Positions 1-8,608 of a stretch of 64,000 nt of DNA are shown here, one piece after another (the first letter of the stretch is position 1; every line of letters starts with the position of its first letter). The DNA is taken from contig NZ_BSNS01000003.1 in NCBI RefSeq assembly GCF_030160115.1, positions 1 to 64,000 of the forward strand. The letters run 5' to 3'. Source of the DNA: Devosia nitrariae. GTDB taxonomy: Bacteria > Pseudomonadota > Alphaproteobacteria > Rhizobiales > Devosiaceae. The notes under the pieces are model-generated. The model had not been told where the DNA came from, made no database searches, and saw only the letters and a program-made list of their open reading frames with translations. The translations under genes were made by a program, and so were the position numbers.

Positions 1-30
1 TGAATCTGATTTGCCAACCAAGGGGAATCC

Positions 31-61
31 CTAGGTCGATTAAATTGTCACTACGACCTAG
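31..61. promoter_or_regulatory. Inverted repeat upstream of the NhaA fusion gene
   Basis: Perfect 8-bp arms CTAGGTCG (31-38) and CGACCTAG (54-61) flank a 15-nt AT-rich spacer. A second, overlapping 7-bp pair AATTGTC (43-49) / GACAATT (61-67) is nested with it. It lies about 80 bp before the first possible start of the antiporter gene and could be an operator or an mRNA hairpin. No regulator gene is visible nearby, and the window edge hides the left context. Confidence 0.35.
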
Positions 62-137
62 ACAATTCGGCTTCCTGATCCAATGGGCTGGCGGCGGTCG
101 GTGTGGCTCATACCATAGGAGCGCTGGGTGATGTTTT

Positions 138-1997
138 TTGCTCGCAATCCTGATTGCCCGTCGGTACGATCAGAAACGGAGATTTCTCTTCTTGCTTATC
201 CCCTCCCGCCGTCTTGACCCGCCTGTAGACGAGACACGCGACCATATCCTTGGCGCTTCCAACGCTCCAATTACGCTGGTCGAATACGGGAGTTACGCGT
301 GTCCCCATTGCCGAGTGGCCAACGAGACCATCGCCTCACTGCGTGATCGCTTCGGCGACCGCATGCGGTACGTGTTTCGGCACCGTCCACTCGCAAACAA
401 CGACCTCGCCCGCCGAGCGGCGGAAATCGCCGAGCACGCAACGCCCGAGCAGTTCTGGAAAATTCACCTGGAACTGATGACGCGTTCGTCGGAATTGACC
501 GAAGGCGATCTCGTCGCGGTCAAGACCGAACTCGATCTCGACTCTGCGGAAATCTCCGAGAAAGCGCGGGCGCGTGTTGATGAGGACGAACGCTCAGCCA
601 ATGCCAATGGCGTGCTTTTTACGCCGACGTTCTTCATTAACGGGCGGAGGTACGACGGGCCATGGGACGAAGTCACGCTCGGCGATGCAATGCTCGGTAC
701 GCTCGGCCATCGTGTCAGGGCAACGACGCTCGATTTTGCAAGCTGGGGTCCGTCTGCGGGTGTCCTTCTGCTCATTGCGACCGTGCTGGCACTCGCATTC
801 TCGAACTCACCAGTTGGCGGTGCCTTCGCGGAATTCTGGCACCGGGAGCTCAGCTTCGATCTCGGCGGCTGGCACTTCGGTATGTCACTGCAGCACTGGG
901 TCAACGACGGTCTGCTCACGATCTTTTTCCTGGTCGTCGGTCTCGAGATCAAGCGTGAATTTACCGTTGGCCACCTGGCGAATCGCCGCTCGGCGGCGCT
1001 CCCGATCGCGGCTGCGATCGGCGGGATGATCGTTCCAGCACTTTTGTATCTGCTGCTGACACCAACTGGTCCATTGTCACGTGGCTGGGGTGTGCCCATG
1101 GCAACCGATACAGCTTTCGCGATAGCGCTCGTAGCCATGATGGGCCGACGGGTACCAGTGGAATTGCGGGTCTTCCTGACGGCCGCCGCAATCGTCGATG
1201 ACATCGGTGCGATTCTGGTCATTGCAGTGTTCTATGCGTCCGATCTCCACATCGGCTACCTTGTTGCCGCGGCGGCTGCATTGGTAATTCTGGCGCTTCT
1301 CAATCGCGCGCGAGTCTATCTGGTCCTGCCCTACATCCTGGTTGGTGTCGTGCTGTGGGCCTGCATCTATTCTGCAGGTCTGCACGCGACACTTGCCGGT
1401 GTGCTCCTGGCCTTGTTCATCCCGACACGCCCGCCGGCGAATCTGCACGCGCTTATGAGGCAGGCCGATGCCATTCTGCTGGAAGAAGCAAAGCGCGGCG
1501 GTGAGGTTCTCCGTCACGGGCCTTCTCTCCCCGCGCTGAACGCCCTTGATTTTATTCACGAGCTCCTCGAATCACCGGCAGACCGCCTGTTGCGACGCTC
1601 CGGCGCACGATCCAGCTATTTTGTGCTTCCGACCTTTGCGTTGGCGAATGCAGGCGTCGTCCTTTCCGCAGACGTCCTTGATGGCCGCGGTCCCCTTGTC
1701 CTGGCGATCATGGCGGGGCTGGTTCTTGGCAAGCCGCTCGGCCTCGTTGGGGCCTCCTGGATCGCGGTAAGGATCGGTATAGCCGAGAAACCAGAAGCCT
1801 ATAGTTGGCGTCAGCTCGCGGGTGCCGGCGCGCTTGCGGGCATCGGCTTCACCATCTCGCTCTTCATCGCTGGTCGGGCTTTTCCGTTTGCCGACGATTT
1901 TGCGGCCGCCAAAGTCGCTATCCTTGCGGCATCGTTCTGTGCCGGAACCATCGGCACGATCATCCTCTGGAACGCAAAATCGCCGAGCGAAGCATAA
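138..1997 (+). CDS. nhaA: Na+/H+ antiporter NhaA with N-terminal DsbA/thioredoxin-like domain
   Basis: Inner-membrane sodium/proton antiporter carrying an extra N-terminal thioredoxin-fold domain. Residues about 35-190 are DsbA-like with a CPHC redox motif at 55-58. The rest is a full NhaA: ATDTAFA at 322-328 and the paired aspartates of IVDDIGA (D354, D355) match the ion-binding sites of the E. coli protein. Fusions of this type are known in actinobacteria and alphaproteobacteria; what the redox domain does for transport is not established. The start is uncertain: there is no ATG in frame, and TTG at 138 or 192 are the candidates. An ATG at 131 is out of frame and stops early, so a leader indel is possible. 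The gene stands alone. Confidence 0.88.
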   Translation: MLAILIARRYDQKRRFLFLLIPSRRLDPPVDETRDHILGASNAPITLVEYGSYACPHCRVANETIASLRDRFGDRMRYVFRHRPLANNDLARRAAEIAEHATPEQFWKIHLELMTRSSELTEGDLVAVKTELDLDSAEISEKARARVDEDERSANANGVLFTPTFFINGRRYDGPWDEVTLGDAMLGTLGHRVRATTLDFASWGPSAGVLLLIATVLALAFSNSPVGGAFAEFWHRELSFDLGGWHFGMSLQHWVNDGLLTIFFLVVGLEIKREFTVGHLANRRSAALPIAAAIGGMIVPALLYLLLTPTGPLSRGWGVPMATDTAFAIALVAMMGRRVPVELRVFLTAAAIVDDIGAILVIAVFYASDLHIGYLVAAAAALVILALLNRARVYLVLPYILVGVVLWACIYSAGLHATLAGVLLALFIPTRPPANLHALMRQADAILLEEAKRGGEVLRHGPSLPALNALDFIHELLESPADRLLRRSGARSSYFVLPTFALANAGVVLSADVLDGRGPLVLAIMAGLVLGKPLGLVGASWIAVRIGIAEKPEAYSWRQLAGAGALAGIGFTISLFIAGRAFPFADDFAAAKVAILAASFCAGTIGTIILWNAKSPSEA

Positions 1998-2070
1998 AGG
2001 TGTTCGGGTGCCCCTGGGGCGGTTTCCGTCTCTCTGTAATGGCAACGGAGTCCGGCCGGGTCTGAAATAG

Positions 2071-2232
2071 CTGACCGACGTCGCTACCCCTCTTCACGCC
2101 GCTATCGAGGGCATCGATATGGCCGAGATCTGCATCACCAGTGGCATCGACATCCGAGCCGAGGAAGCGGCGTCCGGCGCTTTCGCACAGCAGAACGCCG
2201 AGCGCGTCGCCATCGATCTGCGCTCATGTTAG
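2071..2232 (+). pseudogene. C-terminal fragment of isoleucyl-tRNA synthetase
   Basis: This reading frame encodes a segment with GIDMAEICITSGIDI followed by an AEEAASGAF stretch. It resembles the far C-terminal region of alphaproteobacterial IleRS, which carries a DMAEICITSG-like sequence shortly before its zinc-binding tail. The frame has no start or catalytic domains, and it ends at TAG inside the 3' end of the opposing gnd gene. It is a tail fragment only. The assignment rests on remembered family sequence, so a search is needed to confirm it. Confidence 0.5.
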
Positions 2233-3251
2233 GAGCTCGTGGAACGATCCTTCGGCTGCGCTACGGACTCCGATGGCGGCAGCTCGGTATGACCGCCAAA
2301 GCCATGTCGCATCGCGGAAAGAACTTTCTCCGCGAAGGTGTGATCCCTGCGCGAGCGAAACCGTGCGTAGAGTGCAGCCGTGATCACATCCGCCGGGATG
2401 GCCTCCTCGATCGCCGCGTTGACAGTCCAGCGACCTTCACCGGAATCCTCGACAAATCCCGAATAACTTTCCAGCGCTTCGCTCCTGGCAAGAGCCGACG
2501 CGGTCAGATCGAGCAGCCACGAGCTGATGACGCTTCCCCGTCTCCACACCTCGGCAATGTCCGGGATATCGAGATCGAACCGATATTGTTCGGGCAGCGC
2601 CTCGACATTCGCGTTCTTCAGGATATCGAACCCTTCCCCGTAAGCCTGCATCAGGCCGTACTCGATACCATTATGGACCATCTTCACGAAATGGCCGGCG
2701 CCACTTGGCCCGGCATGGAAGTAGCCTTGCTCGACCCGGGGGTCGCGACCATCACGGCCCTCAGTTCGCGGAATCAGGCCGATGCCGGGCGCTAGCGTCG
2801 CGAAGATCGGGTCGAGGCGGTCGACGATCGCCTTGTCGCCGCCGATCATCATGCAGTAGCCGCGCTCAAGCCCCCATACACCGCCGCTGGTTCCGACATC
2901 GACGTAGTGGATGCTTTTCTTGCGCAGCTCTGCGGCTCGACGGATATCGTCCTGCCAGAATGTGTTGCCGCCATCGATGATGGTGTCGCCGGCGCCAAGC
3001 AGATCGCCGAGTTCGGACACATGATCCTCGGTGACTGTGCCGGCCGGCAGCATGAGCCAGATCGTCCGTGGCGCCGCGAGCCTGCCGACCAGGTCCTTGA
3101 GCGACGAGCCTGCCGTTGCGCCCTCTTGGTGGGGAGCTTCGACCGCGTCCGCGTTCCTGCCGTACACGACCAGGTCGTGCCGACCACGGGCGATGAGCCT
3201 GCGAGCGATGTTGCCGCCCATGCGGCCCAATCCGATCAATCCGATTTGCAT
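2229..3251 (-). CDS. gnd: 6-phosphogluconate dehydrogenase, decarboxylating (NAD-type)
   Basis: Oxidatively decarboxylates 6-phosphogluconate to ribulose 5-phosphate. At 340 aa it belongs to the short form of the family, often NAD-linked, rather than the about 470-aa classical enzyme. Visible: Rossmann motif GLIGLGRMG near the N-terminus, [12 protein letters not shown], the substrate-binding GTSGGVWG, the catalytic [12 protein letters not shown] segment, and a C-terminal FGGH. It lies 15 bp downstream of the frameshifted metallo-hydrolase gene on the same strand, so the two may share a transcript. Its product would feed the pentose phosphates used by the phosphoketolase encoded near 49 kb, but the loci are far apart. 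Confidence 0.93.
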   Translation of the reverse strand: MQIGLIGLGRMGGNIARRLIARGRHDLVVYGRNADAVEAPHQEGATAGSSLKDLVGRLAAPRTIWLMLPAGTVTEDHVSELGDLLGAGDTIIDGGNTFWQDDIRRAAELRKKSIHYVDVGTSGGVWGLERGYCMMIGGDKAIVDRLDPIFATLAPGIGLIPRTEGRDGRDPRVEQGYFHAGPSGAGHFVKMVHNGIEYGLMQAYGEGFDILKNANVEALPEQYRFDLDIPDIAEVWRRGSVISSWLLDLTASALARSEALESYSGFVEDSGEGRWTVNAAIEEAIPADVITAALYARFRSRRDHTFAEKVLSAMRHGFGGHTELPPSESVAQPKDRSTSS

Positions 3252-3266
3252 CCGACAAGATCGGCG

Positions 3267-3973
3267 TCAGATCTCGAAGGCCTTGCCGATCTCCGGCACG
3301 AGCGCCTTCGTTCCGGAACCTTCCAGGCCGGCTACGAACTTGTCCGCCGTCTGATCGATGATCGGAAACGAACCGTAGTGACACGGGATCACGGTTTCGA
3401 AATTGAAGAATCGCCGGCAGGCGAGTGCTGCCACTGCGCCCCCCATGGTCAAGCGATCGCCGATCGGCACAATGCCGATGGCCGGCTTGTGCAATTCCTC
3501 GATCAGCGCCATGTCACCGAAAATGTCCGTGTCGCCCATATGGTAAAGCGTCTTGTCATCGGGGAAATTCAGGACCAGGCCGTTCGGATTGCCGAGATAG
3601 ACATTCTGCCCGCCCTCCAGACCGAATGACGAGGAATGCAAGGCATTGACGAAAGATGCCGTGAAACCGCCGCCGTCCACCGTGCCGCCATGAAGGCCAG
3701 GATTAACCTTGTCGCCATTGGCGCCCTGCCCAGCCAAGTAGTTGCAGATCTCGAAATTGGCGACGAGCATGGCATCCGTCTTCTTCAGGATCGCCAGCGC
3801 ATCCCCAAATGGTCGTTGTGACCATGCGTGATCAGAACATGCGTGACACCCTCCGCGGGTTCTTCCCACCCCTTGTCCCAGGACGGGTTGCCGGACAGGA
3901 ACGGATCGATCAGGAGCTTGGCCGCGCCCACCTCGATGCGGAATGCGGAATGGCCGTACCAGGTCATTTTCAT
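3267..3973 (-). pseudogene. UPF0173-type metal-dependent hydrolase, one-base frameshift
   Basis: Metallo-beta-lactamase-fold hydrolase of the UPF0173 family (function poorly defined). The N-terminal part starts [11 protein letters not shown] at 3973 and carries the metal motif THGHNDHLG. It then runs out of frame. The rest ([10 protein letters not shown]... GDTDIFGDM... VIPCHYGSFP) continues in the neighbouring frame down to 3267. Adding one G in the C4 run at 3803-3806 (plus strand) restores a 235-aa protein of normal family length. The upstream GAGGAG ribosome site is good. Either a genuine recent frameshift or a homopolymer sequencing error; the sequence cannot decide which. Confidence 0.85.
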
Positions 3974-4130
3974 CTGAATGTCTCCTCGCTCGTTTGTCTC
4001 TTTGCCGGAAACGCAGCGCCGTCTCGCTGGTTGATCGATGCGGCCTTGCTCTCTGAGCTGCTCGAAAGCCTCTCGGCGTACTCAAGGGGATCGGCAGCCG
4101 TGATGCCGTGTTTTCGCAGCACGGGTCGGC

Positions 4131-4186
4131 GTTTTCCAATTGCCGGCAGGTATCGTTTTCATAGCGACTGGTAATTGGCCGGCGAC
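4131..4186 (-). promoter_or_regulatory. Conserved noncoding element, copy A
   Basis: This 56-bp block aligns without gaps to 10936-10991 at 40 of 56 positions. Shared features are TTTTCCAAT, a TATCG...CATAGCG core and a repeated AATtGcCGGC-like word at 4138 and 4173, spaced 35 bp in both copies. It lies in the 382-bp gap between the metallo-hydrolase gene (reading left) and the glutathione transferase gene (reading right), about 158 bp before the hydrolase start. Direct repeats at helical spacing suit an AraC-type activator. Nothing else in the gap looks coding. Confidence 0.45.
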
Positions 4187-4355
4187 GACGAAGGGAGCTA
4201 ATGAAAGCGTCGAACTTCATGGTCGCGGTTGGCGCCGCAATCGCCCGTGTCCCGGATCGAACTTGGAGATGTGCGCGGCAACGCTGCTGAACGTCACCGC
4301 TCAAGCGGCTATCGCCTGGACAGGTCCGAACCACACGAACCGAAAAGAGATTCAC

Positions 4356-5060
4356 GTGATCCGCTTCTATTTTCATCCAACGCCGAACCCCGCGAAAATC
4401 GCACTCTTCCTGGAAGAGGCTGGACTTGCCTATGAGGTCATCCCGGTTGACACCAGTAAGGGCGAGCAGCACTCGCCTTCGTTTCGGCTGATCAATCCGA
4501 ATGGCAAGGTTCCGGCGATCGTCGACACCGACGGCCCGGGCGAACCCGAGGCGCGGGTTTTCGACTCCACCGCGATCCTCATTTATCTCGCTGAGAAGAC
4601 CGGGAAGTTCCTGGGCACGCCCGAGGATCGACCTGAGTTGCTCTCCTGGCTGCTCTTCATCGCGTCTGGCCTCGGCCCGTTCTCCGGCCAGGCCGTGCAC
4701 TTCCAGTTCGCCGCACCCGAAGGTCTCGACTACGCCGTCAACCGGTACCGCCGCGAGGCGGAACGCCACTATCAGGTCTTGAACGACCACCTTGAAGGTC
4801 GAAGGTTCATCGTCGGCGAGACCTATACAATCGCCGACATATCGGCCTGGGGCTGGCTCGACCGCGCCTCACGCGTAAGGAAGGGTGCCGAAGATCCGCT
4901 CGCGCCGTTTCCGAACGTCAAGCGCCTGTTCGAGACTGTTAACGCGCGCCCCGCCGCGGGGCGCGCCCGTGAGATCGGAAAAGACCATCCGTTTAAGCGT
5001 GTGAACGACGAGGAGACGAAGCGCGCGCTCTTTCCATCGAATTTTCCGCCGGCGGCCTGA
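4356..5060 (+). CDS. Glutathione S-transferase family protein
   Basis: Cytosolic glutathione transferase of 234 aa. The N-terminal thioredoxin-fold half has the NPNGKVPAIVD turn with the conserved cis-proline and the FDSTAILIYLAEK glutathione-binding segment. The C-terminal half is helical with the usual YTIADI motif. I start it at GTG 4356 because a purine-rich AAAAGAGA precedes it and homology begins there; a longer in-frame start at 4140 would add a sequence that looks noncoding. It is followed after 23 bp by a second glutathione-dependent enzyme and then an SDR, probably one detoxification operon. Confidence 0.85.
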   Translation: MIRFYFHPTPNPAKIALFLEEAGLAYEVIPVDTSKGEQHSPSFRLINPNGKVPAIVDTDGPGEPEARVFDSTAILIYLAEKTGKFLGTPEDRPELLSWLLFIASGLGPFSGQAVHFQFAAPEGLDYAVNRYRREAERHYQVLNDHLEGRRFIVGETYTIADISAWGWLDRASRVRKGAEDPLAPFPNVKRLFETVNARPAAGRAREIGKDHPFKRVNDEETKRALFPSNFPPAA

Positions 5061-5083
5061 CCAGATTCCGCGAGGAGGGCGTT

Positions 5084-5962
5084 ATGAGCGATAGCGGTGA
5101 ATACATTCCCCCGAAGGTCTGGACCTGGGAGACGGCCAGCGGTGGCAAATTCGCCTCGATCAACCGTCCGATTGCCGGCCCGACCCCCGACAAACAACTA
5201 CCCGTGGGTAAGCACCCAATGCAGCTCTATTCGCTCGGCACGCCGAACGGCCAGAAGGTCACGGTCATGCTCGAGGAGTTGCTGGCGCTTGGCTACAGCG
5301 GCGCCGAATATGATGCCTGGCTGATCAAGATCGGCGAAGGCGACCAGTTCGGCTCCGGCTTTGTCGAAATCAATCCCAACTCCAAGATCCCTGCGCTGAT
5401 GGACCGCAGCGGGTCGATACCGATCCGAGTCTTCGAATCCGGCGCCATCCTGATGTACCTCGCTGAAAAGTTCGGCGCCTTCCTGCCGACGGATCGGCCG
5501 ACCCGTGCCGAGACGCTCTCCTGGCTGTTCTGGCAGATGGGCTCGGCGCCCTTCCTCGGCGGTGGATTTGGCCACTTCTATGCCTATGCACCGACCAAGC
5601 AGGAATACCCGATCAACCGCTACGCCATGGAGGTGAAGCGCCAGCTCGATGTGCTCGATCGGCGTCTTGCCGACAACGAGTTCATCGCCGGCTCCGATTA
5701 CACGATCGCCGACATGGCGATCTGGCCATGGTACGGCGGACTCGTTGAAGGCTGGTTGTACGACGCGGGCGAGTTCCTCTCCGTTCAGAATTACAAGAAC
5801 GTCGTGCGCTGGGCCGATCAGCTCTTGGCACGCCCAGCCGTCGCCCGCGGCCGAAAGGTCAACCGCACGAGTGGCACCCCTTCGAGCCAGCTTCATGAAC
5901 GACACGACGCCAGCGACTTCGATACGAGGACGCAGGACAAGCTCATGGGAGAGCGGGTATGA
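5084..5962 (+). CDS. yghU: Glutathione-dependent disulfide-bond oxidoreductase YghU
   Basis: Nu-class glutathione transferase that reduces disulfides using two glutathiones. At 292 aa it matches the E. coli YghU length, and it carries the family-specific C-terminal GRKVNRTSG...QLHERHDASDFDTRTQDK signature, the NPNSKIPALMD turn and FESGAILMYLAEKFG. The GAGG ribosome site at 5072-5075 supports the ATG start. Its last codon overlaps the next gene as ATGA, so translation of the two is probably coupled. Confidence 0.92.
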   Translation: MSDSGEYIPPKVWTWETASGGKFASINRPIAGPTPDKQLPVGKHPMQLYSLGTPNGQKVTVMLEELLALGYSGAEYDAWLIKIGEGDQFGSGFVEINPNSKIPALMDRSGSIPIRVFESGAILMYLAEKFGAFLPTDRPTRAETLSWLFWQMGSAPFLGGGFGHFYAYAPTKQEYPINRYAMEVKRQLDVLDRRLADNEFIAGSDYTIADMAIWPWYGGLVEGWLYDAGEFLSVQNYKNVVRWADQLLARPAVARGRKVNRTSGTPSSQLHERHDASDFDTRTQDKLMGERV

Positions 5963-6765
5963 ACATCGCCGGCAAGCGCGTCCTCATCACCGGCGGGTCG
6001 AGCGGCATAGGCTTATCTCTGACTCGGATCCTGTTGGCGAAGCACGCGAAAGTGGCCATCAGCGGACGCCGTGCTGAAGTTGTCGCCGAAGCCGTTCGTT
6101 CTCTGCAAACCGAAGGCGCTGAGATCCACGGCATAGCGGCTGATGTGGCCACGACCGAAGGGCGCGCCGCGACGCTCGAACAGGCTCTTGCTGCGCTGGG
6201 CGGCCTCGACGTCCTCGTGAACAACGCCGGAGGGGTGCGAGCCGGTCGCCTGGAAAACACGGACGAATCCGAGCTGCAGACCATGATCGACGTCGGTCTG
6301 ACCGCCCCGGTCCTCCTCACGCGGGCGGCGTTGCCGGCCCTGCGCAAGAGTGGCGATGCTATGGTGGTGAACGTTTCCTCCGGCATCGCGCTGGTCGGTG
6401 TGCCGTTCTACGCGACCTACGCAGCGGTCAAGGCCGGGCTTGCTCGTTTCAGCGAAGCGCTGCGGCGCGAGTTGAAAGGAGAGGGTGTCCATATCCTGAT
6501 CGTCTATCCCGGCGGCACGGACACGCCGATGATGAAGTCAAACCATGCCGGACCCGAACTTGGCTTCTCGCGTGAGTCCGTGACCGCCGTTGCCGACGCA
6601 ATCGCTACGGGAATCGAAACGGGGGCATTCGAGGTGATCCGGGGCGGCGAGACCCGTGCGCAGATGATCGCACTCAATCGCGACGACCCGGCCGCAGTTG
6701 ACGAGCGCTTTCTCGGATTGAAGCCGGCGCTGGAGGAAGCGGTGAAGGACCACTCCGCGCTCTGA
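5959..6765 (+). CDS. Short-chain dehydrogenase/reductase
   Basis: Classical SDR, 268 aa, cytosolic NAD(P)-dependent oxidoreductase of unknown substrate. Cofactor motif TGGSSGIG at 11-18, NNAG at 88-91, catalytic Ser140, and Tyr154/Lys158 in YAAVK. It starts inside the stop codon of yghU (ATGA overlap). The partnership with two glutathione enzymes suggests a role in reactive carbonyl or electrophile clearance; this is inference. Confidence 0.9.
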   Translation: MNIAGKRVLITGGSSGIGLSLTRILLAKHAKVAISGRRAEVVAEAVRSLQTEGAEIHGIAADVATTEGRAATLEQALAALGGLDVLVNNAGGVRAGRLENTDESELQTMIDVGLTAPVLLTRAALPALRKSGDAMVVNVSSGIALVGVPFYATYAAVKAGLARFSEALRRELKGEGVHILIVYPGGTDTPMMKSNHAGPELGFSRESVTAVADAIATGIETGAFEVIRGGETRAQMIALNRDDPAAVDERFLGLKPALEEAVKDHSAL

Positions 6766-6966
6766 GCGTGATCAGTCCAACGAGGACGCAATTGCAATGC
6801 GGCAAATGGCGACGCCTTTCCGTCCCTGCCGGACGGCGTTTCAGGACTCGTCGGCCACCTGAAATCTTCGGCGACAAACAGAGACAACAATCGTCTGGGC
6901 ATTTGTAAATCAATTGGCACGCGCGCTCTGGAACTGGCGCGAACCAAGGCAACACGGGAGTATATC

Positions 6967-7878
6967 ATGCGACTGACTAACAGGATTCTCGGGGCCCTTG
7001 CGGCGCTGGCAATGACGGCAACTACGGTTCAGGCCCAGGTCGTGGTTTCTTCTAAGATCGATACCGAAGGCAGCGTGCTGGGAAACATCATCCTGGAGGT
7101 CCTCACGGCCAACGAGATCCCCGTCACCGACAGGATCCAGCTCGGCGCCACCTCGGTCGTGCGCGAAGCCATCACTGCGGGTCAGATCGATATCTATCCG
7201 GAGTATACGGGCAACGGCGCATTCTTCTTTGACGAAGCCGACAAGCCCATTTGGAACGACGCGCAGCAGGGCTATGACGAGGTCAAGAAGCTCGACTACG
7301 ACGCCAACAAGATCGTCTGGCTGTCGCCCGCTCCGGCCAACAATACCTGGGCCATCGCCCTGCGCGACGACGTGGCGGGGCCGAACAACCTCAAGACGCT
7401 CACCGATTTCGGCGAATGGGTCGCGGGCGGCGGCGAGGTCAAGCTCGCGGCCTCTGCGGAATTCGTGAACTCGCCAGCCGCACTTCCGGCGTTCCAGTCA
7501 ACCTATGGCTTTGCCCTTGAGCCCGAACAGCTCATCACCCTTTCGGGTGGCGACACCGCCGCCACTATCGCGGCGGCTGCCCAGCAGACCTCCGGCGCCA
7601 ATGCGGCCATGGTCTATGGCACCGATGGCGGCATCGCGCCCTCCAAGCTCACGGTGCTCGATGACGACGAAGGCGTGCAGCCGGTCTATGCACCTGCGCC
7701 CGTCGTCCGCGAAATCGTGCTCACGCAATATCCGCAGATCGCCGAGCTTCTGCAGCCCGTCTTCGCCAAGCTCGACCTCGAGACCTTGCAGGATCTCAAT
7801 GGCCGGGTGCAGGTGGCGGGAGAACCGGCAAATGCCGTGGCGCTCGACTTCCTCAAGACCAACGGCTTCGTCAAGTAA
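6967..7878 (+). CDS. osmF: OsmF/YehZ-type glycine-betaine-family ABC substrate-binding protein
   Basis: Periplasmic solute-binding protein of the quaternary-amine family, 303 aa. It has a signal peptide (MRLTNRILGALAALAM...VQAQ) and the family pattern SSKIDTEGSVLGN, GATSVVREAI and DIYPEYTGNG. Such proteins deliver betaine-like compounds to YehW/X/Y permease-ATPase complexes. No permease or ATPase gene of this type is adjacent: downstream is a hairpin and a converging gene. It is therefore an orphan component that must share a transporter encoded elsewhere. Confidence 0.9.
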   Translation: MRLTNRILGALAALAMTATTVQAQVVVSSKIDTEGSVLGNIILEVLTANEIPVTDRIQLGATSVVREAITAGQIDIYPEYTGNGAFFFDEADKPIWNDAQQGYDEVKKLDYDANKIVWLSPAPANNTWAIALRDDVAGPNNLKTLTDFGEWVAGGGEVKLAASAEFVNSPAALPAFQSTYGFALEPEQLITLSGGDTAATIAAAAQQTSGANAAMVYGTDGGIAPSKLTVLDDDEGVQPVYAPAPVVREIVLTQYPQIAELLQPVFAKLDLETLQDLNGRVQVAGEPANAVALDFLKTNGFVK

Positions 7879-7899
7879 GCTGGACGGCAGATAACCTCC

Positions 7900-7931
7900 G
7901 GTAGGGCGGGGCATTATCGTCCGGCCCTACC
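7900..7931. terminator. Hairpin between converging osmF and glycosylase genes
   Basis: Perfect 8-bp stem GGTAGGGC (7900-7907) with GCCCTACC (7924-7931), 16-nt loop, in the 71-bp gap between two converging genes. There is no long T-run, so a bidirectional terminator is likely but not certain. Confidence 0.55.
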
Positions 7932-7949
7932 CATTGCCGCAATAGACCG

Positions 7950-8540
7950 TCAGGCGCGATCGAGCTGGTTTCTAATCGCGGCCCGGAGAGCGGGGAGCAG
8001 ATCCGCATCGAACCAGGGATTGCGTTTCCGCCACCCGACACTGCGCCACGATGGATGTGGGGTCGGGAAGATCGCGGGAGCGAAGCGGTCGAAGCCGCGG
8101 ACACGGTCGACGAGGGTTTTTCCAGCATCCTTGGGAAGATAGTATTGCTGGGCATAGGATCCGACGAGAAGCGTCAGACGGTCAGCCGGAAGGAGTTCGA
8201 GTATGAGATTGTGCCATCGCGGTGCGCACTCCGGCCGTGGTGGCGCGTCGCCGCCTGCCGCTTTTCCGGGGTAGCAAAATCCCATAGGCACCAGGGCTAC
8301 CTTTGCGGGATCGTAGAATTCGTTCGGCTCGAGTCCAGTCCACTCACGAAGCCGATCACCGCTATCGTCCTGCCAGGGAATCCCACTCAAGTGCACCTTT
8401 GTTCCTGGCGCCTGGCCGATGATAAGGATCCGGGACGTCCTGCTGAATTGCAGGATCGGCCGAGGGCCGAGCGGCAGGAAGGGCGCACAGATCGTGCATC
8501 CCGAAATTTCGCGCAAAAATGCGGTGTCTGGTTGTGGCAT
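7950..8540 (-). CDS. Uracil-DNA glycosylase family protein
   Basis: Predicted base-excision repair glycosylase of the UDG superfamily, 196 aa. The active-site motif is GQAPGTKVHLSGIPW (GQAPG at 42-46), followed by DDSGDRLREW and, near the C-terminus, PTPHPSWR with the catalytic-loop histidine. It is a single-gene unit converging with osmF. The exact UDG family cannot be fixed by eye; it lacks the cysteine set expected for the iron-sulfur family 4 enzymes. Confidence 0.85.
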   Translation of the reverse strand: MPQPDTAFLREISGCTICAPFLPLGPRPILQFSRTSRILIIGQAPGTKVHLSGIPWQDDSGDRLREWTGLEPNEFYDPAKVALVPMGFCYPGKAAGGDAPPRPECAPRWHNLILELLPADRLTLLVGSYAQQYYLPKDAGKTLVDRVRGFDRFAPAIFPTPHPSWRSVGWRKRNPWFDADLLPALRAAIRNQLDRA

Positions 8541-8608
8541 GATTTGAGTTTAGCTCGTGGAGCCCCTCACTTGCAGCCCACGCTGGACTATCTGCCTTTC
8601 CCGAGACC

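Noticed and set aside
3815..4790. The 507-codon minus-strand frame that ends as the metallo-hydrolase
   Set aside because: Only its last part (below about 3807) is hydrolase; the rest is antisense to the glutathione transferase gene.
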